Shown: positions 45,290-57,319 of the stretch, piece after piece | Layout: each line of letters begins with the position of its first letter | Numbering within the stretch: the first letter of the stretch is position 1 | Assembly: GCA_034509755.1 (NCBI GenBank) | Contig: CM067544.1 | Location: 7,915,501-7,979,500 of the forward strand | Length of the DNA: 64,000 nucleotides | Direction: 5' to 3' | DNA from: Anisodus tanguticus | Taxonomy: Eukaryota; Streptophyta; Magnoliopsida; Solanales; Solanaceae | The notes under the pieces: generated by a model | The model's database searches: none | The model's input: only the letters and a program-made list of their open reading frames with translations | What the model was told of the DNA's origin: nothing | Made by a program: the position numbers and the translations under genes

Positions 45290-46758
45290 CTCACTTCATT
45301 CTTGTTGAAGTTGACTGTCGGGACATTTGTTTTTGACTTCTAATATATCCCAAATACAAAATGCGTATATTCCTATATCAAAGTAGGAGCAGCTTCTTTC
45401 GGCCCATAAAATAAATGGATCAAGTGTCCAACAAAGAAGCGTTGTAGTATTTGTTTTGCATAGTATAACCATAACATGACTATACCAAAAAAGAGACATT
45501 TGTTGATAATCTGCTTGTTGGATTAGTAAGTTAAGGGGCTATGTATATTAGAAACATAGCCAATGTTGTCACAAAACTAAGTGTAATCTTTCTTACTTGG
45601 TACAATAAGTTGAAAGGTAAGATATTTTAGCAGGTTACAAGAAGAATACCTTAATCTTTTATGTATACGGTGAAACATAATATTAAAACTTAGGATGCTC
45701 AAAATGTTATTCTGATATTAATTAGATTCTGATATGTGTAGAGCTGTGTTTATTAAAGTGATGATCAATCTAGAATTGGCTATCAATTTCTTGGTATTCA
45801 ATTCTATATCATGTGCTTGGATATCCTTAAATTCATTAACAACCGTTTGAGCATGTTACGTTTTTGTATATTCAGAAATAATTTTATCATTAAAAGATAA
45901 TTTATAACAATGCAAATATTTATGATTTGTTTTAGATTACATATTTTTAAAAAATCCATTTTATTAAAACTTATGTCACGCCAAATAATACCCACTTAAA
46001 ATGAGATGGAAGGAGTATAAGTTTACTCCTTTCTTTATTTTCCATTTGAAAGTAAGACTCTGAACTTTTTTCCAATGGACTCCTAACTCACCTTAGTTTG
46101 TCTAGTTTAACACTAAACATGTCATCACCTAAAAAATAACATACTTTTCACAATAAGTTTATTAATTTTAAAATAAGATAAATGCTGCAGTTAAATCGCA
46201 ATTAAGTGGAATCTGTCATGATTATATGTAGATGCAAAGTTCCTTTAATTTGTTGAACCATCCAAATACTCTATAATAAATTATTGCGCCCACAGCATAT
46301 GGCGGATGAGCAATTGACAAATTAAACAAGGATCATCAAAGCATCCATTCTTAATTATTGCCTCCTATCGCGATTAAGCCATCGCTCTGAACTTTTCTCA
46401 CTCTTTATTGTTTGCTCGAAAATTACAATAATAAGATTACCCATTATAAAAGACAATTATGATGAAAGTTAGAAAATTTCTTCAACTACAATTAATATTT
46501 TAAAATAGAATTATCTCACCTAACAAGAGGTGGGCAAGAATTTTGAACCCAAAACATCAACCTTGACATACGTGGATAAATTAATTTACCTTGTCAGTTG
46601 ATTTTTTATTTTTATTTTGGATTGGTTGGTTCACGCCTGACAATTGAAGTGGACAACTGAAAATCACTACTGTAATTTAAGGCAGGTTATTTTCAATCAC
46701 TTTCCACATCTGTTGATGATTTGAGATGTGATTGCGATATCATCTCACACATTTAAAA
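45290..46758. other. Intergenic, nothing recognised
   Basis: Should contain the 5' part of the degraded gene at 43527-45289 if it ever existed here, but I see no further exon. AT-rich with random short ORFs. Confidence 0.45.
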
Positions 46759-46766
46759 GTTAAAAC

Positions 46767-49700
46767 TAGGCCTGGCCAGTGGGCTGGGCTCGGTCTGGCG
46801 GACCGGCTCTGGCGGGGTCGGAATCGGGGAGGGACGGGCGAAGGGATTGGGATCGGGGCGGGATGGGCGAAGGAATCGGGTCGGGCGGGTCGGGTCGGGT
46901 CGGCGGGGTCGGGTCTGCGGCTTGCTCCGAGCCCCGTCCCGATCCCGTCGGAATCGGGGCGGGGCGGGGCGGGGTCGGGGCAGGCGGGTTTTCCTTATTT
47001 TTTTTTTAAATAACATATTTATAAAAAAAACTCAATAAACAAGATAAGATAGTGTAATAAAAACATCCCAATGATGTTTTTGTGTCTCTTATATTATTTA
47101 ATAGACATATGAGTTTTTTGTAATACAAATACAATTGTCTAAAATCTAAATTGCAACTTTGTGGTGTTGTCCAAAAGTTGCAAATTACATAATAAAATTG
47201 CAATTAAAAAAATTACATTCTCAAAAAAACCTGTTCTAATTGCTTGATGATTTCCTGTGGTTCTTCGGTTGAAATTGGTATTTGTTGGTCAAATTGATCC
47301 ACGTCGCTTCCACCACCTTCGGATAAGATTTCGTTGTAGTTTTCGTCTTCTTCTTCGTTGATCTCCGATTGACCACACCTTCTCCGCTCCGCTCGTATTC
47401 AATCTCTCGAATAATACGCAATTTCCAAGTCGTCTCCCGGCTAATGAGTGTTTGTGATCTCCTATTTGATATCTGCGCCGCGAAAAAAGCGCTTTCGGAC
47501 GCGATTGATGACGCTAGAATGTTCAAAACATCTCGGGCCATTAATGAAAGTGTCGGGAAAGGTCTTCTCATTCCCCTCCAAGATTTCGAATAAGTCTTCA
47601 TGTCCATCTTCATTGATAACTTCTTGGTACGGTACGAACCCCGCAAAACATAAATATCCAACTCGCTAATTTGGTTAGTAGTAGAGGTACGACCGCACAT
47701 TCTATTTCGAGGCTTTCAATACTAGCCGCGAAAACAAAGATGTCTTTTGTGAGGTTGTGTTGAAGATGAAGAAGATGGTATGGAAGCCGTAAGTTACTAG
47801 CATTTTCTTGTTGATAAATCTATATATTTTTTTGCATTGGTGTTCTACGCTAGACAACACTTCTTCTTTAGTTTGTTCAATAGGTGGTGGGTGATTTAGA
47901 TTTTTGGGACTTGGAGGTGGTAGTACTTCTATACAATCGTAAATAGTTCAATTAGTGATTTAGTACCGTCTATTTTAATAGTCGATTTAATACGTAACCA
48001 ATAATATAAATAGTGGGAATAGGAATAAAATATTTTTTTAATTTTGACAAACATTTTTTTAATAGCTGCCATATAAGCTGGTTTTTCCATATATTCACTA
48101 AGTAATAAAAATATTAGAGTTATATAAAACAACATAGTTGAAATAGTAGGATAATATATACCGAAAAAATCTTTTGTTGCTTGAAAAAATTTCTCTAAAA
48201 ATACAATAAGTTCGGAAATTTTTACCCAATCACTATCTACAATCATATCAGCTAGATTTTGATTGTGAGAGTTAAAAAATAAAGTTATAGGTTTTCTATG
48301 GTCATAAGCAACAAGTAGTTGCTCGTATAAAGAATTCCACCTAGTGAATACTTCTTGTGGAATTTTTCTATAAGATAGTCCACAATCGTGACAAGTTTTT
48401 TTATATTCTTTTCTACGTTGTATTTTATTACTTTTAAAAATAAAATTTATAACAAAATGTATTTTACTAAGAATGTCTTCAAAACGTGATAGGTCATCCT
48501 TTACAATTAAATTATATATATGGCACGCGCATTTTATATGAAAATGATCTGGAAAAGATGGAGTTAAACTATTTTTTAAAATTGTAATTGCGTAATTGTT
48601 AGAAGAATCGTTATCTAATGTAATAGTCATAATTTTATCGGTTATTCCATAATAATGGCACACTTGATAAATATTATTTGCAATAAAAGTACAAGTGTGC
48701 CTATCATCTATATATCTATACGCTAAGATACGCTTTTTCATAGACCATTTATAATCTATCCAATGACAAGTTACAGTTAAATAATCATGGTCGTTAGTAC
48801 TACGACCTATATCAGACGTGATAGATATTTTGCCATTAAATGATATAATGAATAACGTAAATATTGTTGATATTCATGCGCGAATTTAAATACATCTCTC
48901 TTAACGAGTTGATCTAGGAAAACCGTTAAAAGCAGGATTATATATATCTCTAATGTAATGAATAAAACCGGGAGATGAAGAAATGAAAAAGGCAAACCCT
49001 CCACAACAACTAATTTTGATATTGCTTCCTATTTCTATGTTTATTGTATTTAGGGCTTACAATTCCCCCCGTCATAGGGTTAATTTGACCCAGTACTTGG
49101 TCCGGACGATATCGTATGTGAACCTTGTCCCGATGGCGCGGCGTTTGCGCACCCGATTTTGAAGCCTGGTATTGGGCATATCTAGCTGGATGAGCACTTA
49201 CTACGTGTCTAAATAAACCCCCCGTCCCACCGTGACCTTTTCCAGTTTTAAATTTTAAAACATTTTTATAAATTTTACATATAGCTACTTGATTCTCTAC
49301 GTCCCTATCAAAAAATGTCCATGGATCTAATTTTAATGGTCGTTTTGCTGGACCTCGTCTCATACTAGGGGAAATAGGAGGTATTTCAGTTGAAGATGCA
49401 CTAGTGGGTGTGTTGTCATCAACATTAGTGGGTGTATCATCTAGATCATCGTCTAAATTAAAGTCTTCTTGAGTTCCAGAAAATAGCTCATCGTCTAAAT
49501 CTAATGGTATTGTAGGAAAATGTTGAGTATCAACAAAATCATCATGTGTAGGAATAAGATGACTAGAAGAAGTACTCTTGCCCTGGTTGCCCCTACTAGA
49601 AGAAGCACATTTCCTTACCCTTACCCTTACCCTTACCCTTAAACATACCTCTTAATCCTTCCATTTTAATTATGATAATAAATAATTAAAGATAATAAAA

Positions 49701-50365
49701 TTAAGTGTGCTAAATAAAATAAACAGCCAATAATAATTTAATGAATGAACGAATGCGGCAACGTCGACGTGTAATCGAGAGGTTGAAAATTGAAACTTTG
49801 CTCGATGGAAGATCCTCAAGCTAGTTGCCAACTCACTCCCAATTCCCAAATGAATAAATAAAATTGAATATTTAGTAAACAATGTAGACTTGTAGAGAGA
49901 TATATTGAGAGATTAGAGAGATTGTAGGAAGATTTGTGAGAAAGATGAAGAGAAAATGAGTTATTTATAGTTGGAAAATTGGGTTAAAGTGTAAATATAA
50001 TAACTTATGGGTTAAAAATAAATATTAAGGGGTAGGGGGGTTGGGGGGGGGGAGGCCTAAAATGGACGTTGCCAACGGCCAAAATCTAAAATGGTCGTTG
50101 GTGCAACGGTTATATTTGCAAAGGGGGATCGGGGGGCGGGATCGGGGGCGGGCTCGGGACGGGATCGGGACGGGCTCGGGGCGGGGTCGGGGGTCGGGTG
50201 TCGGGTTTGGCGGCCCTGGGGCGGGCTCGGGTCTGGCGGGACGAGACATTGTCCCGTCCCGAGTTCGAGTCCCGCTACCATTTTTTTTTTTTACGCGGGG
50301 TCGGGGCGGGACCGGCGCGGGCTCGGGTCGGGATCGGGCCGTCCCGGCCCACTCTGCCACCCTTA
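46767..50365 (-). mobile_element. Full-length hAT transposon (3599 bp) with decayed transposase
   Basis: The left end TAGGCCTGGCCAGTGGGC and the inverse of the right end (TAAGGGTGGCAGAGTGGGC) form imperfect TIRs. The flanking 8-mers are GTTAAAAC (46759-46766) and TTTAAAAC (50366-50373), 7 of 8 identical. About 230 bp at each end are strongly GC-rich, made of GGGGCGGG/TCGGG repeats, probably the subterminal transposase-binding arrays. The transposase lies between them on the minus strand. This is the only element of the window's hAT set that still has coding sequence. Confidence 0.85.
47240..49664 (-). pseudogene. hAT transposase (RICESLEEPER-like), several frameshifts
   Basis: The probable start is the ATG at 49664 (MEGLRGMFKGKGK), followed within about 30 bp by a frameshift in a (TTACCC)n-like repeat. 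Then comes an acidic linker and a BED-type zinc-finger region (DRDVENQVAICKIYKN and GLFRHVVSAHPARY) in 49363-49010. The core includes FKFAHEYQQYLRYS and, in 48741-47929, TITLDNDSSNN, CACHIYNLIVKD and FTRWNSLYEQLL. The C-terminal dimerisation motif ASSIASESAFFAAQISNRRS is in 47700-47236. All blocks of a hAT transposase are in the right order, but at least four frame changes make it non-functional. Confidence 0.85.
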
Positions 50366-50373
50366 TTTAAAAC

Positions 50374-50901
50374 CCTCTTTAATCTTTTGCACAAAATAGA
50401 TCAGCCACTGACCTATCCTCTATATAAATATATAATATAAAGATAAGTGTCTCGCTTCTACTTGTCAAAAATTATGCTTACCTCCTTGGTTAACAAGTAG
50501 TTTAACTAAGTTAACATTTTTAAATATCGACATTGTCCTTATAATAGCCTGCTAAGTTTTCGTCAACATCAGTTAAGACCGACTTCGAATATCTTATTTA
50601 ACTACAGGTATAAATGAGGAAACATAGCCCACCAAACATTTTTGAGGGGGTTTGATGTTACTTCAAACCTCTTTACCATTCTTTATGCCATACCATTGCT
50701 TGACACGTCGCACCTATTTCTTTGTTAAGTAAATGGTATACTAATTAAGTACGAACTAACAAGAAAAGATGGTGCACAACGAAAGAAAGCATTATTTACA
50801 TATTATAATTTCATTTCAACCTTATAATTAACTTTGTTCGTTTAATCAAAATTGAATATCTCGGGAAAAAACTCGAGACATAAATTAAATCAACGATGTA
50901 T
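50374..50901. other. Intergenic between hAT and Copia elements
   Basis: No gene or repeat structure recognised. Confidence 0.4.
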
Positions 50902-50906
50902 GTGAG

Positions 50907-51222
50907 TGTTAAATATACATACGATATACACAATATACACGTGTATATTGTGTATATATTCAGTCTCGGTTTAGTGTATATGGCCGTGTATATAGTCTCG
51001 GCTTTAGATAAGGTTTTAGTCTCCTAGTTTAGTTAATGTTGTGGTGTAATTATTATTGTACACTTACCATAATATTCGTATTAGCATAATTGTATAGTTA
51101 GTGTCCAAGTAGAATAAGGTTTTAGGAGTAGAATAGGAATAAGATTTTTCTATTATGGAAATATGTCAATTGTATATATACTCTTTCAATTAATGAAAAT
51201 AATCAAGGGATTATTTCTTTCA
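50907..51222 (+). repeat. Copia 5' LTR
   Basis: TGTTAAATATACATACG to TTATTTCTTTCA. It contains a perfect 34-bp palindrome (50924-50957) centred on ACAC|GTGT. By eye it differs from the 3' LTR at roughly 27 of 316 positions. Confidence 0.9.
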
Positions 51223-51389
51223 TGGTATCAGAAGTCTAGGTCTTAAAATCCTCTCTCAAATTCCTTCATATTTTCCGTCACCCTGCCTCGTTTTCTGAGC
51301 CCATTCTCCTCGGAATTCGTGCCGATGGTCTCTTCTCTCTTCCTAAAATTTTATTCTCAATCCCTAAATCACGTCTTGCGTTGCTACTT

Positions 51390-54300
51390 ATGGCTAAGAA
51401 CACGTTTCACCCTACCTTTGTTGTTTCAAATATCAATAATCACATCCCTATCATTCTTGAAATTAAAAACATCCAATACGCGACGTGGGTCGAACTGTTC
51501 AAAGTTCATGCACGCTCGCATCAAGTCCTCCATCATATTATCCCTGCGGCTCCTACGGATACGGAGGTGCCCAAACCCGAGGATGATCCTAAGTTATGGT
51601 CAAACTTGATGCTACTATTCTTCAATGGATTTACTCCACTATTTCTACCGACCTCTTACAAACGATTATCGAACTCGACGCTACGGCGATGGCGGCATGG
51701 AATAGAGTACGTGATATTTTCCAAGATAATCGGAATTATCGTGATGTTACCCTTGAGCAGGAATTTTCCCACGTCAATATGGAAAATTTCTTGAACGTTT
51801 CAGCATATTGGAAAAGGTTGAAAGAATTGGCGGACCAACTCCGCAACGTTGGTGCGCCCGTTAGTGAAGATCGTCTTGTCCTGCAGATGGTTGCTGGCCT
51901 ATCTGAGGCCTATAGTGGCATTGGAACTCTATATCATCAAAGTAATCCTCTCCTAGGTTCTATCAAGCCCGTTCCATGCTTACTTTGGAAGAAGTCGGTT
52001 TGGCTAAAAAAGCGGCTACAAGTACTAGTCCCGTGATCATGATGACGTCCTCCACCAATTCTCAAGGGTTCCTTGATAATTCGAACCAAAATCGTTCTCA
52101 CGGGGGCTGCAAAAATGATCGAAAAAATAATAGAAAAAATCGCGGGGGAAAACGCGGCAATGGGAACAGTGGCAGTGGGCCACCACCTAGCTGGTCCCCG
52201 CCTTAGGCTCCTTGGCCGTGGGCAGTGGCCCAGCAGCCCCTATTTTCCTCCAGCTACAGCGCCAGGCAGTTGGGCTGCCCAGCAACAGTCCCGGCCTAAT
52301 GCAACCTGGCCCAATAATTAAGGCCCAGCAGATTTTCGACCGTCTTCTGGGTTAGGACAGTAAGCAAGTGTGCTTGGGCCCCGGCTTTCGCAGGCCCATC
52401 ACGCAGCGGGCCCCACTCAGACTGAAATTAAATTCGCTATGTATGCACACACTGGGTTTAACGCCACCGGACCCGAATTGGTACATAGACACCGGAGTCA
52501 CTACCCATATGACATCCGATTAAGGTACTCTCCCATCTTATTCCAATTTGAGCAACCCTCGTGGCATAATTGTTGGTAATGGTAATTCTATTCCAATTTG
52601 TGGTTATGATCATAAAACCTTGTCTCTCCTCATCCACCCCTTGTCTTGAAAATACCCTTCATGCCCCAAAATTGATTAAAAATTTAGTGTATGTCCGTAA
52701 ATTCACCATTGATAATTCCGTGTCTATTGAATTTGATTCGTTTGGGTTTTTTGTGAAGGATTTCAAGACGGGGAGTCCTCTCATGAGATGTGATAGTAGG
52801 GGAGATCTTTATCTTATCACGTCATGTTCCGGTCTCTCGAATCAAGCATTGCCGTCAACTTTTGCAGTCCTTGCTCCTTCCATGTGGCATGCTCGTCTTG
52901 GTCATCCGAGGTCGTCTATTTTGTCTTCCTTAGATAAAAATAATTTTATTTCATGTAAGGGTACGCGTAGTACTCCGAATTGTCAATCTTGTTCTTTAGG
53001 AAAATTTATTCGGTTGCCATTTGTAGACTCTAATTCCCATACTTTAATGCAATTTGATATTATTCATAGCGATTTATGGACGTCTTATGTTCTTAGTTCT
53101 TTGGGTCATCGGTATTATGTTCTTTTTTTGGATGATTTTTCAAAGTTTTTATGGACTTTTCCGATAGCGAAAAAATCTCAAGTTTTTTCCACCTTCTTAA
53201 AATTTAGAGCATCCATTAGAATCAAATTCGAACGGGATATAAAAAATGTTCAATGTGATAATGGCAAAGAATATGACAATGGGGTGTTTCGGGAATTTTG
53301 TGCAAATAATGGGATTCATTTTCGGTTTTCTTGCCCTCATACGTCTTCACAAAATGGGAAAGCCGAATGTAAAATTCGTACCATTAATAACATTGTCCGC
53401 ACTTTATTGATTTATGCTTTTGTACCCATTCTTTTTGACATCATGCTCTACAAATGGCTACATATCTTCTTAACATTCTCCCTTCCAAAGGTTTGACATA
53501 TTCGTCCCCTTTTCAAATTTTATATAATAAGACTCCTTCGTATTCATATCTTAGGGTCTTTGGGTGCTTGTTTTATTCACTTTTTCCGTCCACCATAATT
53601 AACAAACTTCAGGCTCGGTCTACCCCTTGTGTGTTTTTGGGTTATCCGTCTACTCATCGTGGTTACAAATGCTTTAATTTATCGTCTAATAAAATTATCA
53701 TTAGTCGCCATGTTATTTTTTATGAATCCCAATTTCCATTTGCTAAGGTAAATAGTCTCGTGCTTAGTTCGTATAATTTTTTAGATGATGGTGTCTCCCC
53801 GTATATTATCCACCATTTTTTAGACGCACCCCGCACCCTCAAATCTGCCAACGGGCCCACTGCCCACTGGACCTCCAAACCTGTCACCCACCATTGTTCC
53901 CATTTTGGACCATGGGCCAGCCACTATTCCAGTTTCCGCAATTGGTCTAGTGGCTCAGCCCAATTTGGAAACCATCCCAGTTTCGGCGTCACCTACTGCT
54001 ACAGTCCACCGTGATGGGCCAGCAATCCGTCCCGTGTCCCGATATTTTCCAAAATCCGCTCAATTCTTCCTCGAGTCAAAGACCGGTCACTCGTAGTCAA
54101 CGGGGTATTTTTAAACTAAAAAAGATATTTTAATTTAAATTCAAATGTTCTTAAATTACCTCTACCCCGTAATCTTGTGTCTGCTTTAAATGACCCGAAT
54201 TGAAAAATTGCTATGACCGACGAATATAATGCTCTTATTGATAATAAGACGTGGGAGTTGGTGCCCCGTCCATCTGGTGTAAATATTATTCGGTCTATGT

Positions 54301-55680
54301 GGATTTTTTTCTCATAAGGATAATGCTGACGGTTCTTTTGCAAGGCATAAGACCCGTCTTGTAGATGATGGTAAGACTCAGCAGGTGGGTGTAGATTGTG
54401 GAGAGACATTTAGTCTAGTGGTCAAACTTGCTACTATTTGCATTGTGCTTAGCTTGGCTCTTTCGAAAGCATGGCCCATTCATCAGCTAGATGTGAAGAA
54501 TATTTTCTTACATGGTGATCTCAATGAGACGGTCTATATGCATCAACCCTTGGGGTTAGGGATCCCAGATATCCTCATTATGTCCGTTTATTGAAGAAGT
54601 CCTTGTATGGTCTTAAGCAGTCCCCACGGGCTTGGTATAAGAGGTTTGCTGACTATGTTTCGACTATTAGATTTTCTCACAGCAGGTTTGATAGTTCATT
54701 GTTCATATATCGTCGTGGTTCGTCCTTGGCTTATATACTATTGTATGTGGATGATATTATCTTGACTGCCACTTCTGATGCATTACGCCGTCTATCATGA
54801 CAATGCTCACTTCTGAGTTTGCTATGAAAGACTTGGGGCCTTGAGTTACTTTTTGGGGATTGATGTCACTCGTCATACATGTAGGTTGTTCTTTTCCCAA
54901 CGAAAGTATGCAGCTGAGATTATTGAGCGAGTTGGTATGTCATCCTGCAAGTTCACTTCCACTCCAGTTGATACTAAACTCAAGTTGGGTGTTGCGGGTG
55001 GCTCACCTTATGGGGATCCGACCCGCTATCGCAGTCTTGTAGTGGCCCTTCAATATCTTATGTTCACAAGATCAGATATTATGTATGTCGTACAACATGT
55101 ATACTTGTTTATGCATGATCCTAGGATTGAACATATGATGCGCTCAAACGCATTATTCGGTACATCCAGGGAACATTTGACTATGGCTTACATCTATATC
55201 CGTCTTCGACATCTACACTTGTCTCGTATACATATGTTGATTGGGGTGGCTGTCCGGATAGCAGACGTTCCACGTCCGGCTATTGCATGTTTCTTGGTGA
55301 TAACTTGGTCTCATGGTCTGCGAAACGTCAGTCGACATTGTCCCGCTCCAGTGCAGAGGCCGAGTATCGAGGGGTAGCCAATGTGGTCTCTGAATCCTGT
55401 TGGTTACGTAATCTTCTGTTAGAGCTTCATTGTCTTATTCAGAAAGCTACATTGGTTTATTGTGATAATGTTAGTGTAATCCATCTTTCTGGTAATTCGG
55501 TTCAGCACCAGCGCACTAAACATATCGAGATAGACATTCACTTTGTTCACAAAAAGGTAGCTCGTGGACAAGTACGCGTCTGCCATGTCCCTTTCCAGGT
55601 ATCAAATTGCAGACATCTTTACAAAGGGCCTTCCCTCGATCCTTTTTGAAGATTTTAGGGACAATCTCAGCTTACGAAGA
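51390..55680 (+). pseudogene. Copia gag-pol polyprotein with frameshifts
   Basis: Gag begins MAKNTFHPTFVVSNINN (51390). A protease motif WYIDTGVTTHMTSD at about 52480-52525 keeps the catalytic DTG. The pre-integrase motif MWHARLGHPRSS with CQSC is at 52880-52995. Integrase has the acidic residues in IIHSDLW, VQCDNGKEY and NGKAECKIRT (53050-53370). RT blocks are AFLHGD-like (FLHGDLNETVYMHQPLG), KKSLYGLKQSPRAWY, LLYVDDIILTATS (54740-54780) and SYFLGIDVTRH, and RNase H has VYCDNVSVIHLSGN and IEIDIHFVHKKV (55450-55560). Frame changes near 51610, 52040, 52570, 53450, 54160 and others prevent translation. It is better preserved than the related copy at 21282-26092. Confidence 0.88.
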
Positions 55681-55703
55681 TCGCCCGCTATGATTGCGGG
55701 GGA

Positions 55704-56019
55704 TGTTAAATATACATACGATATACACAATATACACGTGTATATCGTATGTATATTCAGTCTCGGTTTAGTGTATATGGCCGTGTATATAGTCTCGGCG
55801 TTAGGTAATGTTTTAGTCTCCTAATTTATGTAATGTTGTGATGTAATTATTATTGTACACTTATCATAATATTTGTATTACCATAATTGTATAGTTAGTG
55901 TTTAAGTAGAATAAGATTTTAGGAGTAGAATAGAAATATGATTTTCATATTATGAAAATATGTAAATTGTATATGTACTTTTTCAATTAATGAAAATAAT
56001 AAAGAGATTATTTCTTTCC
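55704..56019 (+). repeat. Copia 3' LTR
   Basis: Same length as the 5' LTR. The terminal CA is changed to CC before TSD GTGAG. Its palindrome differs from that of the 5' LTR: the arms are ATACATACGATATACA and its inverse around a short spacer. Confidence 0.88.
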
Positions 56020-56024
56020 GTGAG

Positions 56025-56770
56025 AATTTCGTAAAGGTAGCACGAAGATTGTCCCTTATTAGATCCGGTTAAAGTTGTACAAATTTGATGCATATTTGTA
56101 CAGTTGATAGTTTCCCAATGCTTTATGTAAAAGAACAATAAACATCATAATAGTTGTAATTAGGTTCCATAAACGCATAGCTACGTAAATGTCTCCTTGT
56201 TTAAACTGATGAATCATAGTTTTACATTAAGTCTGCCTCCCCCGACATGCCAAGGCCCACTGCTAAAGCACAATTACTAATCGTTTGTCGACACATCATA
56301 ACTTAGTTGTACTTTTAACGACAAAGAAATATTCCTTCTATTCAATTTATATAATTTTAGTAATAAAGAAAGACTTTTGAATTTTATGATTTAAAATAAA
56401 TTAAAATTATTTATATGATTAAATTATTATTAAATAAAAAAATATGTCATTTTTTTAAACGATTAAAAAGAAAAATTTGTCGTGTAAATTGGGCAAGAGG
56501 TAATAGTAACTTTTTGGTTAAGAAAACAGAAGAACAGGAAGGAGGAGGGCAACCTCAGAATGCAAGATGTTGTAAGACATGGATTCACTTTTTTGTCTGG
56601 CAAAAAAGAAACGTTACACATGTAATATTAGTGGGGTGAGACACATAGTAAAACTTATCTATGCAACAGTATATGACAACAAATAACAAAAAACGAAACA
56701 AGAAACAGTGAAGCAGATAATTTTACAACAGCTAGCCTTGTTTCCTTCTTCCAAATTTGAGTAGTCTGTT
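56025..56770. other. Intergenic / 3' flank of the small gene
   Basis: No gene seen. The part next to 56770 is presumably 3' UTR of the minus-strand gene. Confidence 0.45.
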
Positions 56771-57214
56771 TCAGAACATCCCTGTTCTTCTAGAAGAAAC
56801 AGCATAACTTCTACTTCTTGAAAATACATCTGTATTCACTTTAACATCCTCACCAAAATCATACGGCTTATCTTCATCTATTCTTCCAATTGCAACAGAT
56901 CGACTCCGTGGCATGACGTTAACATTCACCCCATTTTTATCAAGGGATTTTTGCCTGTTTAAAAGACTCTTTCTTGAAGCAATTCGCATCAGCTCCCTCA
57001 AATCTTCATCCCGGCTACTTGACACAGACGAATTTACACTGAAACTTCTAGGCAAAGCAGATATTTGTGGAACCCCCATGGCACTGCCATAGCCAATTCT
57101 TCCAGAACATTCCATCAGGCTATGGACGTAATAATCCCTAGCTTTAATTAGAACTCTAATTGGTGCTTTTATGCACTTCTTAATTCTGCTCTCTTTGCTG
57201 CCCTTTGTGCTCAT
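56771..57214 (-). CDS. Small plant-specific protein of unknown function (147 residues)
   Basis: The ATG at 57214 (MSTKGSKESRIKKCIKAPIR) is chosen over the in-frame ATG at 57244 because the basic KK.IKAPIRVLIKARD block is the usual N-terminus of this type of protein. Residues 15-45 hold KAPIRVLIKARDYY and CSGRIGYGSAMG, residues 52-63 LPRSFSVNSS, then a Ser/Arg-rich middle with ELMRIASRKSL, and GRIDEDKPYDFGED at 110-123. There is no signal peptide, membrane span or known enzyme motif. The basic and serine-rich composition suggests a phosphorylated regulatory protein (inference). I recall similar uncharacterised proteins in many dicots. A TATA box lies about 100 bp upstream. Intact, no introns in the visible frame. 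Confidence 0.8.
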   Translation of the reverse strand: MSTKGSKESRIKKCIKAPIRVLIKARDYYVHSLMECSGRIGYGSAMGVPQISALPRSFSVNSSVSSSRDEDLRELMRIASRKSLLNRQKSLDKNGVNVNVMPRSRSVAIGRIDEDKPYDFGEDVKVNTDVFSRSRSYAVSSRRTGMF

Positions 57215-57311
57215 TTTGAAGATAAAGAAAATTCGACTGCTCAATATTTGATTATATTGGTGGAAAAGGCAACTTAAGTTTTAATGATTGAAGACACTAC
57301 ATTAGTTGGAG

Positions 57312-57319
57312 TATTTATA
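57312..57319 (-). promoter_or_regulatory. TATA box of the 147-residue protein gene
   Basis: TATAAATA on the minus strand, 98 bp upstream of the ATG at 57214, leaving a 5' UTR of about 65-70 bases. Confidence 0.6.

Larger units (their letters stand above)
50907..56019 (+). mobile_element. Ty1/Copia retrotransposon, 5113 bp, TSD GTGAG
   Basis: LTRs of 316 bp each (50907-51222 and 55704-56019) and perfect TSD GTGAG (50902-50906 and 56020-56024). The primer site TGGTATCAGAAG starts directly after the 5' LTR (51223), complementary to initiator tRNA-Met as in many plant Copia elements. A G-rich tract GCGGGGGA precedes the 3' LTR. All domains are present in Copia order but the frame is broken. Confidence 0.92.

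Noticed and set aside
46732..47036. Overlapping Gly/Arg- and Pro/Arg-rich ORFs on both strands
   Set aside because: They arise from GGGGCGGG-type subterminal repeats of the hAT element, open in several frames at once.
50025..50440. Pro/Arg-rich and Gly-rich ORFs on both strands
   Set aside because: Same cause: the right subterminal GC-rich array of the hAT element.
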